From Yinghuangia aomiensis (GTDB lineage: Bacteria; Actinomycetota; Actinomycetes; Streptomycetales; Streptomycetaceae): a stretch of DNA of 64,000 nt. The translations under genes were made by a program, and so were the position numbers. Positions 52,508-60,052 of the stretch are shown here, piece after piece (position 1 is the stretch's first letter; each line of letters starts with the position of its first letter). The notes below the pieces were generated by a model, which worked only from the letters and a program-made list of their open reading frames with translations, was not told where the DNA came from and searched no databases. The stretch covers positions 1-64,000 of the forward strand of contig NZ_BAABHS010000031.1 in assembly GCF_039542225.1 (NCBI RefSeq), given 5' to 3'.

Positions 52508-53565
52508 CCCGCGACCTCACCGGCGACGCCCTCGACGCGCTCGCCCGCTGGCTGTCCCCGCACCTCGGCGGCGACGTCCGGGTCGCCCTGGACGGCCGCC
52601 CCGGCAGCGGATTCTCCGCCGAAACGGTGCTCCTGCGCGCGACCACCGCCGACACCGAACACCGGCTCGTGCTGCGCCGGGAGACCGCCGACCCGGCGAT
52701 GTACCCCGCGCAGGCGGCGAACGACGGCCCTGAGATCGCCATCCAGTACCGCACGATGCGCGGCCTGGCCGCAGCGGCGGACATCCCCGTCGCACCGCTG
52801 ATCGGCTACGAGGACGACCCGGCCGTGCTGGGGTCGGCGTTCTTCGTCATGGGCTTCGTGGACGGCTGGGTGCCGGTCGAGAACCCGCCCTACACCGCCG
52901 CGGGCCCGTTCCTCGACGCCGCTCCCGCCGACCGGCGCACGATGATCGCGAACGGCCTCGACGTCCTCGCCCGGCTGCACCGGGCCGACCGGCACGCCGC
53001 CGACCTCGACTGGCTCGTGCCTCCCGGCGAAAAGCCCACAGCCGCCCGCCAGTTCGCCATCTGGTCGGAATACGCCGACCGGGAACTCGACGGCCGCGAC
53101 CACCCAGTCCTCGACCGGGCCCGCACCTGGCTGCACGCCAACCTGCCCGAGGGCGGCGAACCCGGCATCGCCTGGGGCGACGCCCGCCCCGGCAACATCA
53201 TCTGGCGCGGCATCGAGCCGGTGTGCGTGACCGACTTCGAGGCCGTCGCCATCGCCCCGCCGGAACTCGACCTCGGCTGGTGGCTGTTCTTCGACCGCAC
53301 GATGCACGAGGCCCTCGGCATCGCCCGCCTCGACGGCGAGCCGGACCGCGCCGAACAGCGGGCCCTCTACGCTGCGGCGGCCGGGCGCGGCCCCGGCGAC
53401 ACCACCCCCTTCGAGGTCCTCGCGGGCTTCCGCTACGCCGCCATCGTCGTCCGCGCCATGAACCGCCGTGTCGCCCGCGGTGAAATCCCGGCCGCTCAGA
53501 CGATCTGGCGCGACAACCCGCCGGCCACGGCGCTGCGGCAGCTCCTGGACGAGATCGGGGCCTGA
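52504..53565 (+). CDS. Phosphotransferase (APH/ACAD10-like) family protein
   Basis: A 353-residue protein with the aminoglycoside phosphotransferase-like fold: GRPGSGFSAETVLLRATTAD, RLVLRRETADPAMYPAQAAN, then the catalytic GIAWGDARPGNIIWRG and the metal-site VCVTDFEAVAIAPPELDLGW. This subgroup (similar to ACAD10's kinase domain) is often found beside SDR or acyl-CoA genes and phosphorylates hydroxy-acyl or related compounds. The substrate is unknown. It starts at GTG 52504, coupled to the SDR by GTGA. Confidence 0.9.
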   Translation: MTRDLTGDALDALARWLSPHLGGDVRVALDGRPGSGFSAETVLLRATTADTEHRLVLRRETADPAMYPAQAANDGPEIAIQYRTMRGLAAAADIPVAPLIGYEDDPAVLGSAFFVMGFVDGWVPVENPPYTAAGPFLDAAPADRRTMIANGLDVLARLHRADRHAADLDWLVPPGEKPTAARQFAIWSEYADRELDGRDHPVLDRARTWLHANLPEGGEPGIAWGDARPGNIIWRGIEPVCVTDFEAVAIAPPELDLGWWLFFDRTMHEALGIARLDGEPDRAEQRALYAAAAGRGPGDTTPFEVLAGFRYAAIVVRAMNRRVARGEIPAAQTIWRDNPPATALRQLLDEIGA

Positions 53566-53635
53566 TTCCGGTCCGGCCGAAGGCCGTTCGACGGCCGTCC
53601 GAGGCCGGAGCAACGCCTGAGCCACACCTGTTCGA

Positions 53636-53668
53636 GGTCCGCCGCGGGTCCGCCGCGGGTCCGCCGCG
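53636..53668. repeat. Three perfect 11-bp tandem repeats
   Basis: GGTCCGCCGCG occurs three times back to back, ending 5 bp before the first possible P450 start codon (53674). Confidence 0.85.
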
Positions 53669-53673
53669 ATGGG

Positions 53674-54891
53674 ATGATCGCCGCCATGAGCGATATGGCG
53701 GCGGCATACGCGGCGGATCCGCACGGCATCGGCTCGCGGCTGCGGGAGGCCGGGCCCGTGCACCAGGTGACGATGCCGGACGGGACGTCGGTGTGGCTGG
53801 TCACCCGCTACGCGGACGTCCACAGGGCGCTCGCCGACCCGCGGCTCTCGCTGTCCAAGCGGAACGCCAAACCCGGCGGTTACCAGGGCTTTTCGCTGCC
53901 GCCCGCGCTCGACGCGAACCTGCTCAACATGGACGCGCCGGACCACACCCGGCTGCGCCGCCTCGCCGGGTCCGCGTTCACCGCGCGGCGGGTGGCGGAG
54001 CTGCGCCCGGCGCTGACGGACGCGGCGCGGGGGCTGGCCGACGCCGTGGCGGCGCGGCTGGCGGCCGAGGGGTCGGCGGACTTGGTCGCCGATTTCGCGA
54101 CACCGTACGCCGTCCTGGCGATCTCCGAACTGCTCGGCGTGCCCGCGGCGTCGCGCGGCCGATTCCGGGAGTGGACGGCCGGGCTGCTGGGCGCCGAGGC
54201 GACCCGCGAGGGCATGGCGGCGATCGTCCGGGAGATGTACGCCTTCTTCACCGCCCTGGTCGCGGACAAGCGGGCGAACCCGTCCGGCGACCTGCTGTCG
54301 GACCTCGTCGCGGCACGCGACGCGGACGACCGGCTCGGCGAGGACGAACTCACCTCGCTGGCGTTCCTGCTGCTGTTCGCGGGCTACGAGAACTCGGCCA
54401 ACCTGATCGCCGGTGCCGCCTACGCCGTGCTCGCCGACGAACGCGTCCGGGCCGCCGCCCGCGGCGACGGCATCGCCGCCCTGGTCGAGGAAGTCGCCCG
54501 GCACGAGTCCCCCGCGCTGCTCGCCATCCGCCGCTTCCCGGTCGAGGACGTCGAGATCGGCGGCGCGGTGGTCCCGGCCGGCGAGACCGTCATGCTCGCG
54601 CTCGCCACCGCCAACCGCGACCCGCGGCGCTTCACCGACCCGGACACCGTGGACCCCGGCCGCGACGACCTGCACCGCCACCTGAGCTTCGGCCAAGGCG
54701 TCCACTACTGCATCGGTGCTCCCCTGGCCCGCCTCGAAGCCGAGGTCGCGCTGACCGCGCTGCTCGACCGGCTGCCGGACCTGTGCCTGCCGGACGGGAA
54801 CCCCGCCGTCTGGCAACAGTCGCTGCGGGTACGCGGATTGGCCGCGCTGCCGGTCGCCACCGGCGAGCCCGCCCGCCCCGGTCATCGGTAA
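53674..54891 (+). CDS. Cytochrome P450
   Basis: A 405-residue soluble bacterial P450. The heme-binding loop is FGQGVHYCIGAPLAR (Cys ~346), the K-helix ExxR is seen as EVAR in EEVARHESP, and the I-helix reads LFAGYENSAN. There the usual acid-alcohol pair (Asp/Glu-Thr) is Glu-Asn, which may alter proton delivery. No ferredoxin gene is adjacent. The ATG at 53674 or 53686 could be the start; neither has a strong leader. It runs downstream of the SDR-phosphotransferase pair, but the gap and the tandem repeats suggest a separate transcript. Confidence 0.93.
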   Translation: MIAAMSDMAAAYAADPHGIGSRLREAGPVHQVTMPDGTSVWLVTRYADVHRALADPRLSLSKRNAKPGGYQGFSLPPALDANLLNMDAPDHTRLRRLAGSAFTARRVAELRPALTDAARGLADAVAARLAAEGSADLVADFATPYAVLAISELLGVPAASRGRFREWTAGLLGAEATREGMAAIVREMYAFFTALVADKRANPSGDLLSDLVAARDADDRLGEDELTSLAFLLLFAGYENSANLIAGAAYAVLADERVRAAARGDGIAALVEEVARHESPALLAIRRFPVEDVEIGGAVVPAGETVMLALATANRDPRRFTDPDTVDPGRDDLHRHLSFGQGVHYCIGAPLARLEAEVALTALLDRLPDLCLPDGNPAVWQQSLRVRGLAALPVATGEPARPGHR

Positions 54892-55099
54892 ATGACCGAT
54901 TCCATTCCCGGAAACGGCATTTCGATCAACCATTTGGATGAATTGGCGTGATGGCCCTCACGTTTACTTTCGCCCCCCGGTGCCGCACAATTCGTGTGCG
55001 CGGTGACGCCTGGGGAGCGCATTGAATGCGGTGCCATCGCTGCTGTTAGCCGAACGCGGCGTCCGGGGGGACGCCGGGTGGGGGATGTCGTTCCGCTCT

Positions 55100-55118
55100 C
55101 CGAATTGATGCAATTCGG
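55100..55118. promoter_or_regulatory. Palindrome CCGAATTG-ATG-CAATTCGG upstream of GT2
   Basis: Perfect 8-bp arms, 43 bp before the GT2 start, in an AT-richer region than its surroundings. A likely operator for the glycan locus; the regulator is not in the window. Confidence 0.6.
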
Positions 55119-55160
55119 CACGCCTGCCCGCAGGGGGAGGCGGCAAGCAGCGGCGGAGAC

Positions 55161-56504
55161 ATGGACGAACAGCCCTCGAGCGTGCCCGGCATACCGGACA
55201 CGGCAGTTCCCGACGACTGGTTCCGTCCCGGAACCGCGTCGCCGACACGCGTCACCCACCTCTCCGCGGACACGTCCACCGCCGTGCTGACCCGGCCGGT
55301 GCCCGCGTTCCCCGAACCTGTTTCCCTCGCGCCCGCCGCGTCGGCCCCGCAGGCCGCCGCCGGGCGCCGCGCCAAGCACGCGCCGCGCAAGGCCGCGCCG
55401 TTCCGCCTCCGCACCAAGCGGCGGCGGCGCCGCTCGCTGCCCGAGGTCGACGTCGCCGACATGCGCATCACCGCCTTGGTCCCGGCGCACAACGAAGAGG
55501 ACCAGATCGGCGACACGATCGACTCGCTGCTGGCCCAGCAGCGGCCGCCGGAACGCATCATCGTCATCGCGGACAATTGCCGCGACCGCACGATCGAGAT
55601 CGCCCAAGCCAAGGGCGTCGACGTCTACGAAACGGTCGAAAACCAGCACAAGAAGGCCGGCGGGCTCAACCAGGTCCTCGACCGCCTGCTGCCCGACCTG
55701 GGGCCGCTCGACGCCGTCCTCGTCATGGACGCCGACTCCACCCTCGGCCCGGAGTTCCTCGGCCACGGCCTCGAACGTCTCGCCACCGGCCAGTGGGCCG
55801 GCGTCGGCGGGACCTTCACCGGCAAGCCGGGCGGCGGCTTCGTCGGCATGCTGCAGCGCAACGAGTACGCCCGCTACGTGCGGGACGTCCAGCGCCTCCA
55901 AGGCCGCGCACTCGTCCTCACCGGCACCGCGACGCTCTTCCGCGCCGTGGCCCTGCAGGAAGTCGTCGAGGCCCGCCGCGCCAAGGAGTTGCCGGGCAGC
56001 CCGCAGGTCTACGACACCCGCGTGCTCACCGAGGACAACGAACTCACGTTGGCCATCCTGCATTTGGGACTGCGCATCATCTGCCCGCCGAAATGCACGC
56101 TGGAAACCGAAGTGATGCTCACCTGGCGCGATCTGTTCAATCAGCGCCTGCGCTGGAAGCGAGGCGCGCTGGAAAACCTGACCGACTACGGATGGACCCG
56201 CGTCACCCGCGGCTACTGGGGTCGGCAATTTCTTTCCCTGATCGGCCTTTTGGTCATCTTCATCTATCTGTCGTCGCTGGTTTTCGCGTTCGCGACCACC
56301 GGGCGCGTCAACGTCCAACCGGTCTGGATGATCGTCACCGCGATCTTCGCCCTCGAACGGGCGGTCACCGTCCGCAGCCGCGGCCCCCTGCAGATGTTCC
56401 TCGGGGGTCTCGTGGTCGTGGAGATGGCCTTCGACCTGTTCCTCCAAGCCGCCCAGGCGAAAGCGTTCTGGGATGCCCTTCGCAACAAGGAAAGGAAGTG
56501 GTGA
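55161..56504 (+). CDS. Processive glycosyltransferase family 2 (polysaccharide synthase)
   Basis: A 447-residue GT2. After ~100 residues of Pro/Ser and basic sequence (RLRTKRRRRR) comes the GT-A domain: ITALVPAHNEEDQIGDTIDS, the DxD of VLVMDADS (~190), TED in VLTEDNELTLAI (~290) and QRLRW (~329-333), the set of processive synthases (cellulose, chitin, hyaluronan, PNAG). Two to four TM helices follow (GRQFLSLIGLLVIFIYLSSL, WMIVTAIFALERAVT). The polymer is unknown; the deacetylase next door favours an N-acetylhexosamine polymer. The later part has lower GC than its neighbours. A small TM gene overlaps the stop by GTGA. Confidence 0.9.
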   Translation: MDEQPSSVPGIPDTAVPDDWFRPGTASPTRVTHLSADTSTAVLTRPVPAFPEPVSLAPAASAPQAAAGRRAKHAPRKAAPFRLRTKRRRRRSLPEVDVADMRITALVPAHNEEDQIGDTIDSLLAQQRPPERIIVIADNCRDRTIEIAQAKGVDVYETVENQHKKAGGLNQVLDRLLPDLGPLDAVLVMDADSTLGPEFLGHGLERLATGQWAGVGGTFTGKPGGGFVGMLQRNEYARYVRDVQRLQGRALVLTGTATLFRAVALQEVVEARRAKELPGSPQVYDTRVLTEDNELTLAILHLGLRIICPPKCTLETEVMLTWRDLFNQRLRWKRGALENLTDYGWTRVTRGYWGRQFLSLIGLLVIFIYLSSLVFAFATTGRVNVQPVWMIVTAIFALERAVTVRSRGPLQMFLGGLVVVEMAFDLFLQAAQAKAFWDALRNKERKW

Positions 56505-56662
56505 GGTTGTACAACGCAAGTACGGGTGCCGCCGCCGCGGGCACCGGCGGGGTCCTCGCGGCCACCGGCGCGGTGAACCTGATGTGGGCGCTCGTCGCGG
56601 CGTTCACGCTGTTCAGCGCCGGACTGGCGCTGAAGCGGATATTCCCGGCGCGCACCCGCTGA
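56501..56662 (+). CDS. 53-residue single-helix membrane protein coupled to GT2
   Basis: A 53-residue protein: VRLYNASTGAAAAGTGG, then a hydrophobic run AVNLMWALVAAFTLFSAGLA, ending LKRIFPARTR. The Pro/Arg/Lys C-terminus fits a cytosolic anchor. It starts at GTG 56501, overlapping the GT2 stop as GTGA with AAGGAAG ahead, so it is made in step with the synthase. Small TM subunits accompany other synthases (for example PgaD-like), which suggests an assembly or regulatory partner. No homologue is recognised. Confidence 0.8.
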   Translation: MRLYNASTGAAAAGTGGVLAATGAVNLMWALVAAFTLFSAGLALKRIFPARTR

Positions 56663-56742
56663 CGACCGGCGTCGGCCCCCGCGGACCGCGCGGGGCCGAC
56701 GCTTGTCGTGCCTTGCCCGCGGACCCCGACTCGGAGGACCAG

Positions 56743-57510
56743 ATGCCCGAGGCATCCCCTGCATCCCCTGTTGCCCCTGCTTCCCGGCGCCGTAGCCGGG
56801 CCCGCCGGAGCGTCGCCCGCCTGGCCGCCGCCACCGCCGCCGTCTGCCTCCTGGCCGTCGGCCCGCAGGCACCCGCGGCCCACGCGGCCACGCAGTGCGC
56901 CAACGGCTATGTCGCCATCACCTTCGACGACGGCCCCACGGCGATGACCCCCGACTACGTCCGTGCGCTGCAGGACGCCGGCGGGGTGCGGGCCACTTTC
57001 TTCCTCACCGGCGCGCACGCCCTGGACTACCCGCAGAACGTCGACCTGCTGGCGCAGAACGGGCAGTGGATCGGCAACCACAGCTACTCCCACCCGTTCC
57101 TCGACGAACAGGGCGAGCCCGCCGCCTTCGACGAACTGCTCGGCACGAACCAGATCCTGCTCGCGCAGACCGGCACCGCCCCGACACTGTTCCGCCCGCC
57201 CTACGGCCGCACCAACGCCGACATCCGGCAGGATGCCGCCGTCCTCGGCATGACCGAAGTGCTGTGGACCGCGGACTCGTTCGACTACAACGGCATCACC
57301 ACCGACGCCATCGTCGACAACGCGCTCCAAGTCCAGCCCGGCGGCATCATCCTGATGCACGAGGGCTACACCACCACGCTCGCCGCCATCCCGCGGATCG
57401 TCGACGGCCTCGCCGCCCGCGGATTGTGCGCCGGAAAGGTCGTGCCATCGGCCGCGCCCGTGGAGGCGTGGCCGGGCACGTCCTTCTACGCCACCGCCGC
57501 CCACTGGTGA
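56743..57510 (+). CDS. Secreted polysaccharide deacetylase (NodB domain)
   Basis: A 255-residue carbohydrate esterase family 4 enzyme. The N-terminus is a basic, hydrophobic signal (RRSVARLAAATAAVCLLAVG, cleaved after AHA). The NodB motifs are complete: TFDDGPTAM (~59), the zinc-binding HSYSH (~112-116), RPPYGRTNAD and a later LMHEGYTTT. It should remove acetyl groups from a polymer outside the membrane, plausibly the product of the GT2. GGAGGACCAG precedes the ATG. The gap to the 53-residue gene is 80 bp. Confidence 0.93.
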   Translation: MPEASPASPVAPASRRRSRARRSVARLAAATAAVCLLAVGPQAPAAHAATQCANGYVAITFDDGPTAMTPDYVRALQDAGGVRATFFLTGAHALDYPQNVDLLAQNGQWIGNHSYSHPFLDEQGEPAAFDELLGTNQILLAQTGTAPTLFRPPYGRTNADIRQDAAVLGMTEVLWTADSFDYNGITTDAIVDNALQVQPGGIILMHEGYTTTLAAIPRIVDGLAARGLCAGKVVPSAAPVEAWPGTSFYATAAHW

Positions 57511-57512
57511 CA

Positions 57513-57550
57513 CGTCGGCGGCGCACCGGTCACCCGGTCCGCCGCCGACG
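57513..57550. terminator. Bidirectional terminator
   Basis: CGTCGGCGGCG (57513-57523) pairs perfectly with CGCCGCCGACG (57540-57550) across a 16-base loop, between the convergent deacetylase and RNHCP genes. Confidence 0.8.
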
Positions 57551-57569
57551 CCCCGCCGGGGGGGACGCC

Positions 57570-57974
57570 TCACAAGGTGAGGAGCACCCGGCGGGCCACC
57601 GCGGCATCGGCCAACGGCCGCATCGCGAGGCGGACGAGCGCCAAGGCGTTGTCGTCGCCCGCGATGCGGTTGGTGCCGAGTGCGCCGCAGGAGCGGCATT
57701 GGTGGACGAGCAGCCATTCGCCGTCGGCCCGGGCGGTCAGGCCGACGGCCTCCATGCGGCCGCCGCAGGCCGCCGCGCGGTCGCCGGGTATGCGCCGGTC
57801 GACGTGCCGGCTGGCCAGGCAGTTCGGGCAGTGGTTGCGGTGCCCGGTGCCGGGCGCCCGAAGCGGCACCGCGAGACGGCAGCCGACGCACCGGAACTCC
57901 CCGGTGGATCTGCTGCCCTGCCCGTGCAGGACGTCCTTGGCGCGTTGCGGCCGACGTGCCGCCCGCCGCTTCAC
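57570..57974 (-). CDS. RNHCP domain zinc-ribbon protein (second of tandem pair)
   Basis: A 134-residue protein with a basic lead (KRRAARRPQRAK) and a full RNHCP domain: FRCVGCRLAVP (CxxC), RNHCPNCLASRHVD, GDRAAACGGRM, then LLVHQCRSCGALGTNRIAGD and DDNALALVRLAM. The three Cys pairs suggest two or more zinc sites, and the family is presumed RNA/DNA- or ribosome-linked, though no function is established. It starts at GTG 57974, overlapping the upstream gene's stop (GTGA). Both genes are minus-strand, convergent with the glycan locus. Confidence 0.88.
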   Translation of the reverse strand: MKRRAARRPQRAKDVLHGQGSRSTGEFRCVGCRLAVPLRAPGTGHRNHCPNCLASRHVDRRIPGDRAAACGGRMEAVGLTARADGEWLLVHQCRSCGALGTNRIAGDDNALALVRLAMRPLADAAVARRVLLTL

Positions 57975-58330
57975 AGCGCTCCGAACGCTTCGAGCGGGAA
58001 CGGGGGCTCTGCCAGCGGCCGGACCGCGATCCGCATGAGGACGAGCTGGTTGTCGTCCGCGTGCACCGGGGACGAGGCGAGTTCGTCGCACCGCACGCAG
58101 CGGTGGACGAGCATCCAGTCGCCGGTGCGCAGCACGGCGACGGCGATCGGCGCCATCCGTCCGCGGCAGTCGCCGCGGCCGCCCTCGGCGGGGTCGGTGA
58201 CGTGCCGCGCGTGCAGGCAGGACGGGCAGTGGCGGCGAGGGTTCCCATCGGGCGCGGCGGCGGACACGGTCAGGCCGCAGCGCCCGCACGAGAACGTGTG
58301 GGTGGTCGGTCGGTGATGAGGGGTGGACAC
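57971..58330 (-). CDS. RNHCP-like zinc-ribbon protein (first of tandem pair, divergent copy)
   Basis: A 119-residue paralogue of its neighbour: FSCGRCGLTVSAAAPDG, RRHCPSCLHARHVTD (the signature RNHCP has become RRHCP), GRGDCRGRM, MLVHRCVRCDELASSPVHAD and DDNQLVLMRIAVRPL. The Cys pairs are kept, but the NRIAGD stretch is lost, so one copy looks freed for a new job. GTG at 58330 has AAGGAG 9 bases ahead. Its stop overlaps the next gene's start as GTGA. Confidence 0.85.
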   Translation of the reverse strand: MSTPHHRPTTHTFSCGRCGLTVSAAAPDGNPRRHCPSCLHARHVTDPAEGGRGDCRGRMAPIAVAVLRTGDWMLVHRCVRCDELASSPVHADDNQLVLMRIAVRPLAEPPFPLEAFGAL

Positions 58331-58696
58331 CCGGGTGTGCTCCTTGCCGGGAAACGAATTCGGGGCAGCAAGAGCAGGCCGAGCGGCATCGGCATGGCGA
58401 ACCGTCAGGCGGTACGGCGAAGCGCGCTCGGCGCGTGCCGGGACATCAAGACACCCTCTCCGTGGGCACGGCGGCCCGGTCACCGGGCGCGCGGACGGCC
58501 TCGGTACGTGGTCACAACTGGCGTGCGGCCAGGCTAACCACGGCGCCGGTGCGGAGGCCACCGGATTTCCCGGCGGTGTCCGGGCACGGCCCCCAGCACG
58601 CTCCGAGCACGGCTTCAGGCACGCCGAAAGGCTCCCGGCGGGCGGCTCCGTGTGCTCGCCGGGAGCCCGTTTCGGGGCGCCGCTACCGCTGCCGGG
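58331..58696. other. Gene-free stretch between ectD and the RNHCP pair
   Basis: Contains the ect operon terminator (58630-58667) and the promoter area of the RNHCP pair. No gene, tRNA or riboswitch-like structure was seen. Confidence 0.6.
58630..58667 (-). terminator. Terminator of the ect operon
   Basis: GGCTCCCGGCG pairs with CGCCGGGAGCC, extended to 14 bp with one G-T pair, loop about 10 bases, 29 bp past the ectD stop on the minus strand. Confidence 0.8.
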
Positions 58697-59599
58697 TCAG
58701 GGCACCGGGGTGAAGTCCCGCGACGCGATGTGCGCGGGGCGGGGCTTGGGCGCGCCGTACGGGTCGACCAGGGTGTTCTTGACGCTGTTGTAGACGATGA
58801 ACACGTTGGCGCGGTCGTACGGTGTGATGTTGTCGCCGGAGCCGTGCATGCAGTTGGAGTCGAAGAACGTCGCCGAGCCGGCCGGCCCGGTGATCGCGTC
58901 GATTCCGTGCCGGTCCGCGAGGCGGCGGACCAGCGCCGGTCCCGGGGTGCCGACCTGCTGGGCGCGCAGCGACACGCGGTGGTGGTCGTCGGGGGTCTGC
59001 CCCGGGCAGGGGACGAACCCGTGGTGCGACCCGGGCATGATCATCAGCGGCCCGTTGGTGGCGTGGTTGTCGGTCAGCGCGATGGACACGCTCAGCGCGC
59101 GCATGGCCGGCATGCCGTCCTCGCTGTGCCACGTCTCGAAGTCCGAGTGCCAGTAGAAGCCGTTGCCGCCGTAGCCCGGCTTGTAGTTGACCCGGCTCTG
59201 GTGGATGTAGACGTCCGTGCCGAGGATCTGCCGGGCCCGGTCGACCAGTCGCGGGTCGTGCGCCAGCGCGCGCAGCCGGTCGCTGATCCGGTGCACCTCG
59301 AAGACCGAGCGGACCTGGTCGGAGTCGCGTTCCCGGATCGCCCGCTCGTCGTCGGCCAGCATCGGTTCGCTGCGCAGCCGGTGCAGCTCGGCGAGGTCCG
59401 CGGCGACTTCGGCGGCCGACAGGAGACCCTCGACGGTCGCGTAGCCGCGTTGCTCGTAGGCCTCCAGCTCGTCGTCGCTCCACGGCCCGGGGACGTCGCC
59501 GCCCCAGACGGCCGGCTCCCGGCGCGGGAGTTCGACGTGCACACCGGCGGATGCCCGGGTGGGGTACATGTCCGTGGCCTCCTCCACGTATGCGGTCAC
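58697..59599 (-). CDS. ectD: Ectoine 5-hydroxylase
   Basis: A 300-residue Fe(II)/2-oxoglutarate dioxygenase matching EctD, which turns ectoine into 5-hydroxyectoine. Iron ligands: His and Asp in FYWHSDFETWH (~152-154) and a distal His in FFDSNCMHGSGDN (~250). The stretch YIHQSRVNYKPGYGGNGFYW is the family's signature. GTG at 59599 overlaps the ectC stop by GTGA. Last gene of the ectABCD operon. Confidence 0.96.
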   Translation of the reverse strand: MTAYVEEATDMYPTRASAGVHVELPRREPAVWGGDVPGPWSDDELEAYEQRGYATVEGLLSAAEVAADLAELHRLRSEPMLADDERAIRERDSDQVRSVFEVHRISDRLRALAHDPRLVDRARQILGTDVYIHQSRVNYKPGYGGNGFYWHSDFETWHSEDGMPAMRALSVSIALTDNHATNGPLMIMPGSHHGFVPCPGQTPDDHHRVSLRAQQVGTPGPALVRRLADRHGIDAITGPAGSATFFDSNCMHGSGDNITPYDRANVFIVYNSVKNTLVDPYGAPKPRPAHIASRDFTPVP

Positions 59600-60027
59600 G
59601 CCTCGACCCCCTCGATTCCGGCGGCTTCCCCGATCTCGTCGATCTCCTTGACGAGCGGGTATACGCCGTCCTTGTCGTGCACCTCCCGGCCGGTCACCGG
59701 CGGGTTGAACACGCACACGAAGCGCATGTCGGAGGCCGGGCGCATGGTGTGGCGCTCGTGCCCGTTCAGGACGTACAGGTCGCCCGGACCGATGCGGTAG
59801 CGCTGCCCCGTCTCCTCGTCGGTCAGCTCGCCGTGGCCCTGCACGCAGTACACGGCCTCGATGTGGTTGGCGTACCACATCGACGTCTCGGTGCCCGCGT
59901 ACATCACGGTCTCGTGCAGCGAGAAGCCGACGCGTTCACGGGCCAGGATCATGCGGCGGCTGCGCCAAGTAGCGGCTTTGACGTCCCGGTCGGTGCCGTC
60001 CAGGTCGTCGATGGACAAAACGATCAT
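59596..60027 (-). CDS. ectC: Ectoine synthase
   Basis: A 143-residue cupin EctC, which closes N-gamma-acetyl-diaminobutyrate into ectoine by removing water. Landmarks: the start MIVLSIDDLDGTDRDVKAAT, SFSLHET-like VGFSLHETVMYAGTETSMWY, EAVYCVQGHGELTDEETGQ (with the metal-binding Glu), and LNGHERHTMRPASDMRFVCV. It lies 25 bp after ectB and is followed by ectD with GTGA overlap. Confidence 0.97.
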   Translation of the reverse strand: MIVLSIDDLDGTDRDVKAATWRSRRMILARERVGFSLHETVMYAGTETSMWYANHIEAVYCVQGHGELTDEETGQRYRIGPGDLYVLNGHERHTMRPASDMRFVCVFNPPVTGREVHDKDGVYPLVKEIDEIGEAAGIEGVEA

Positions 60028-60052
60028 GCGGGTTCCTTCCCGGTCCGGCGGG

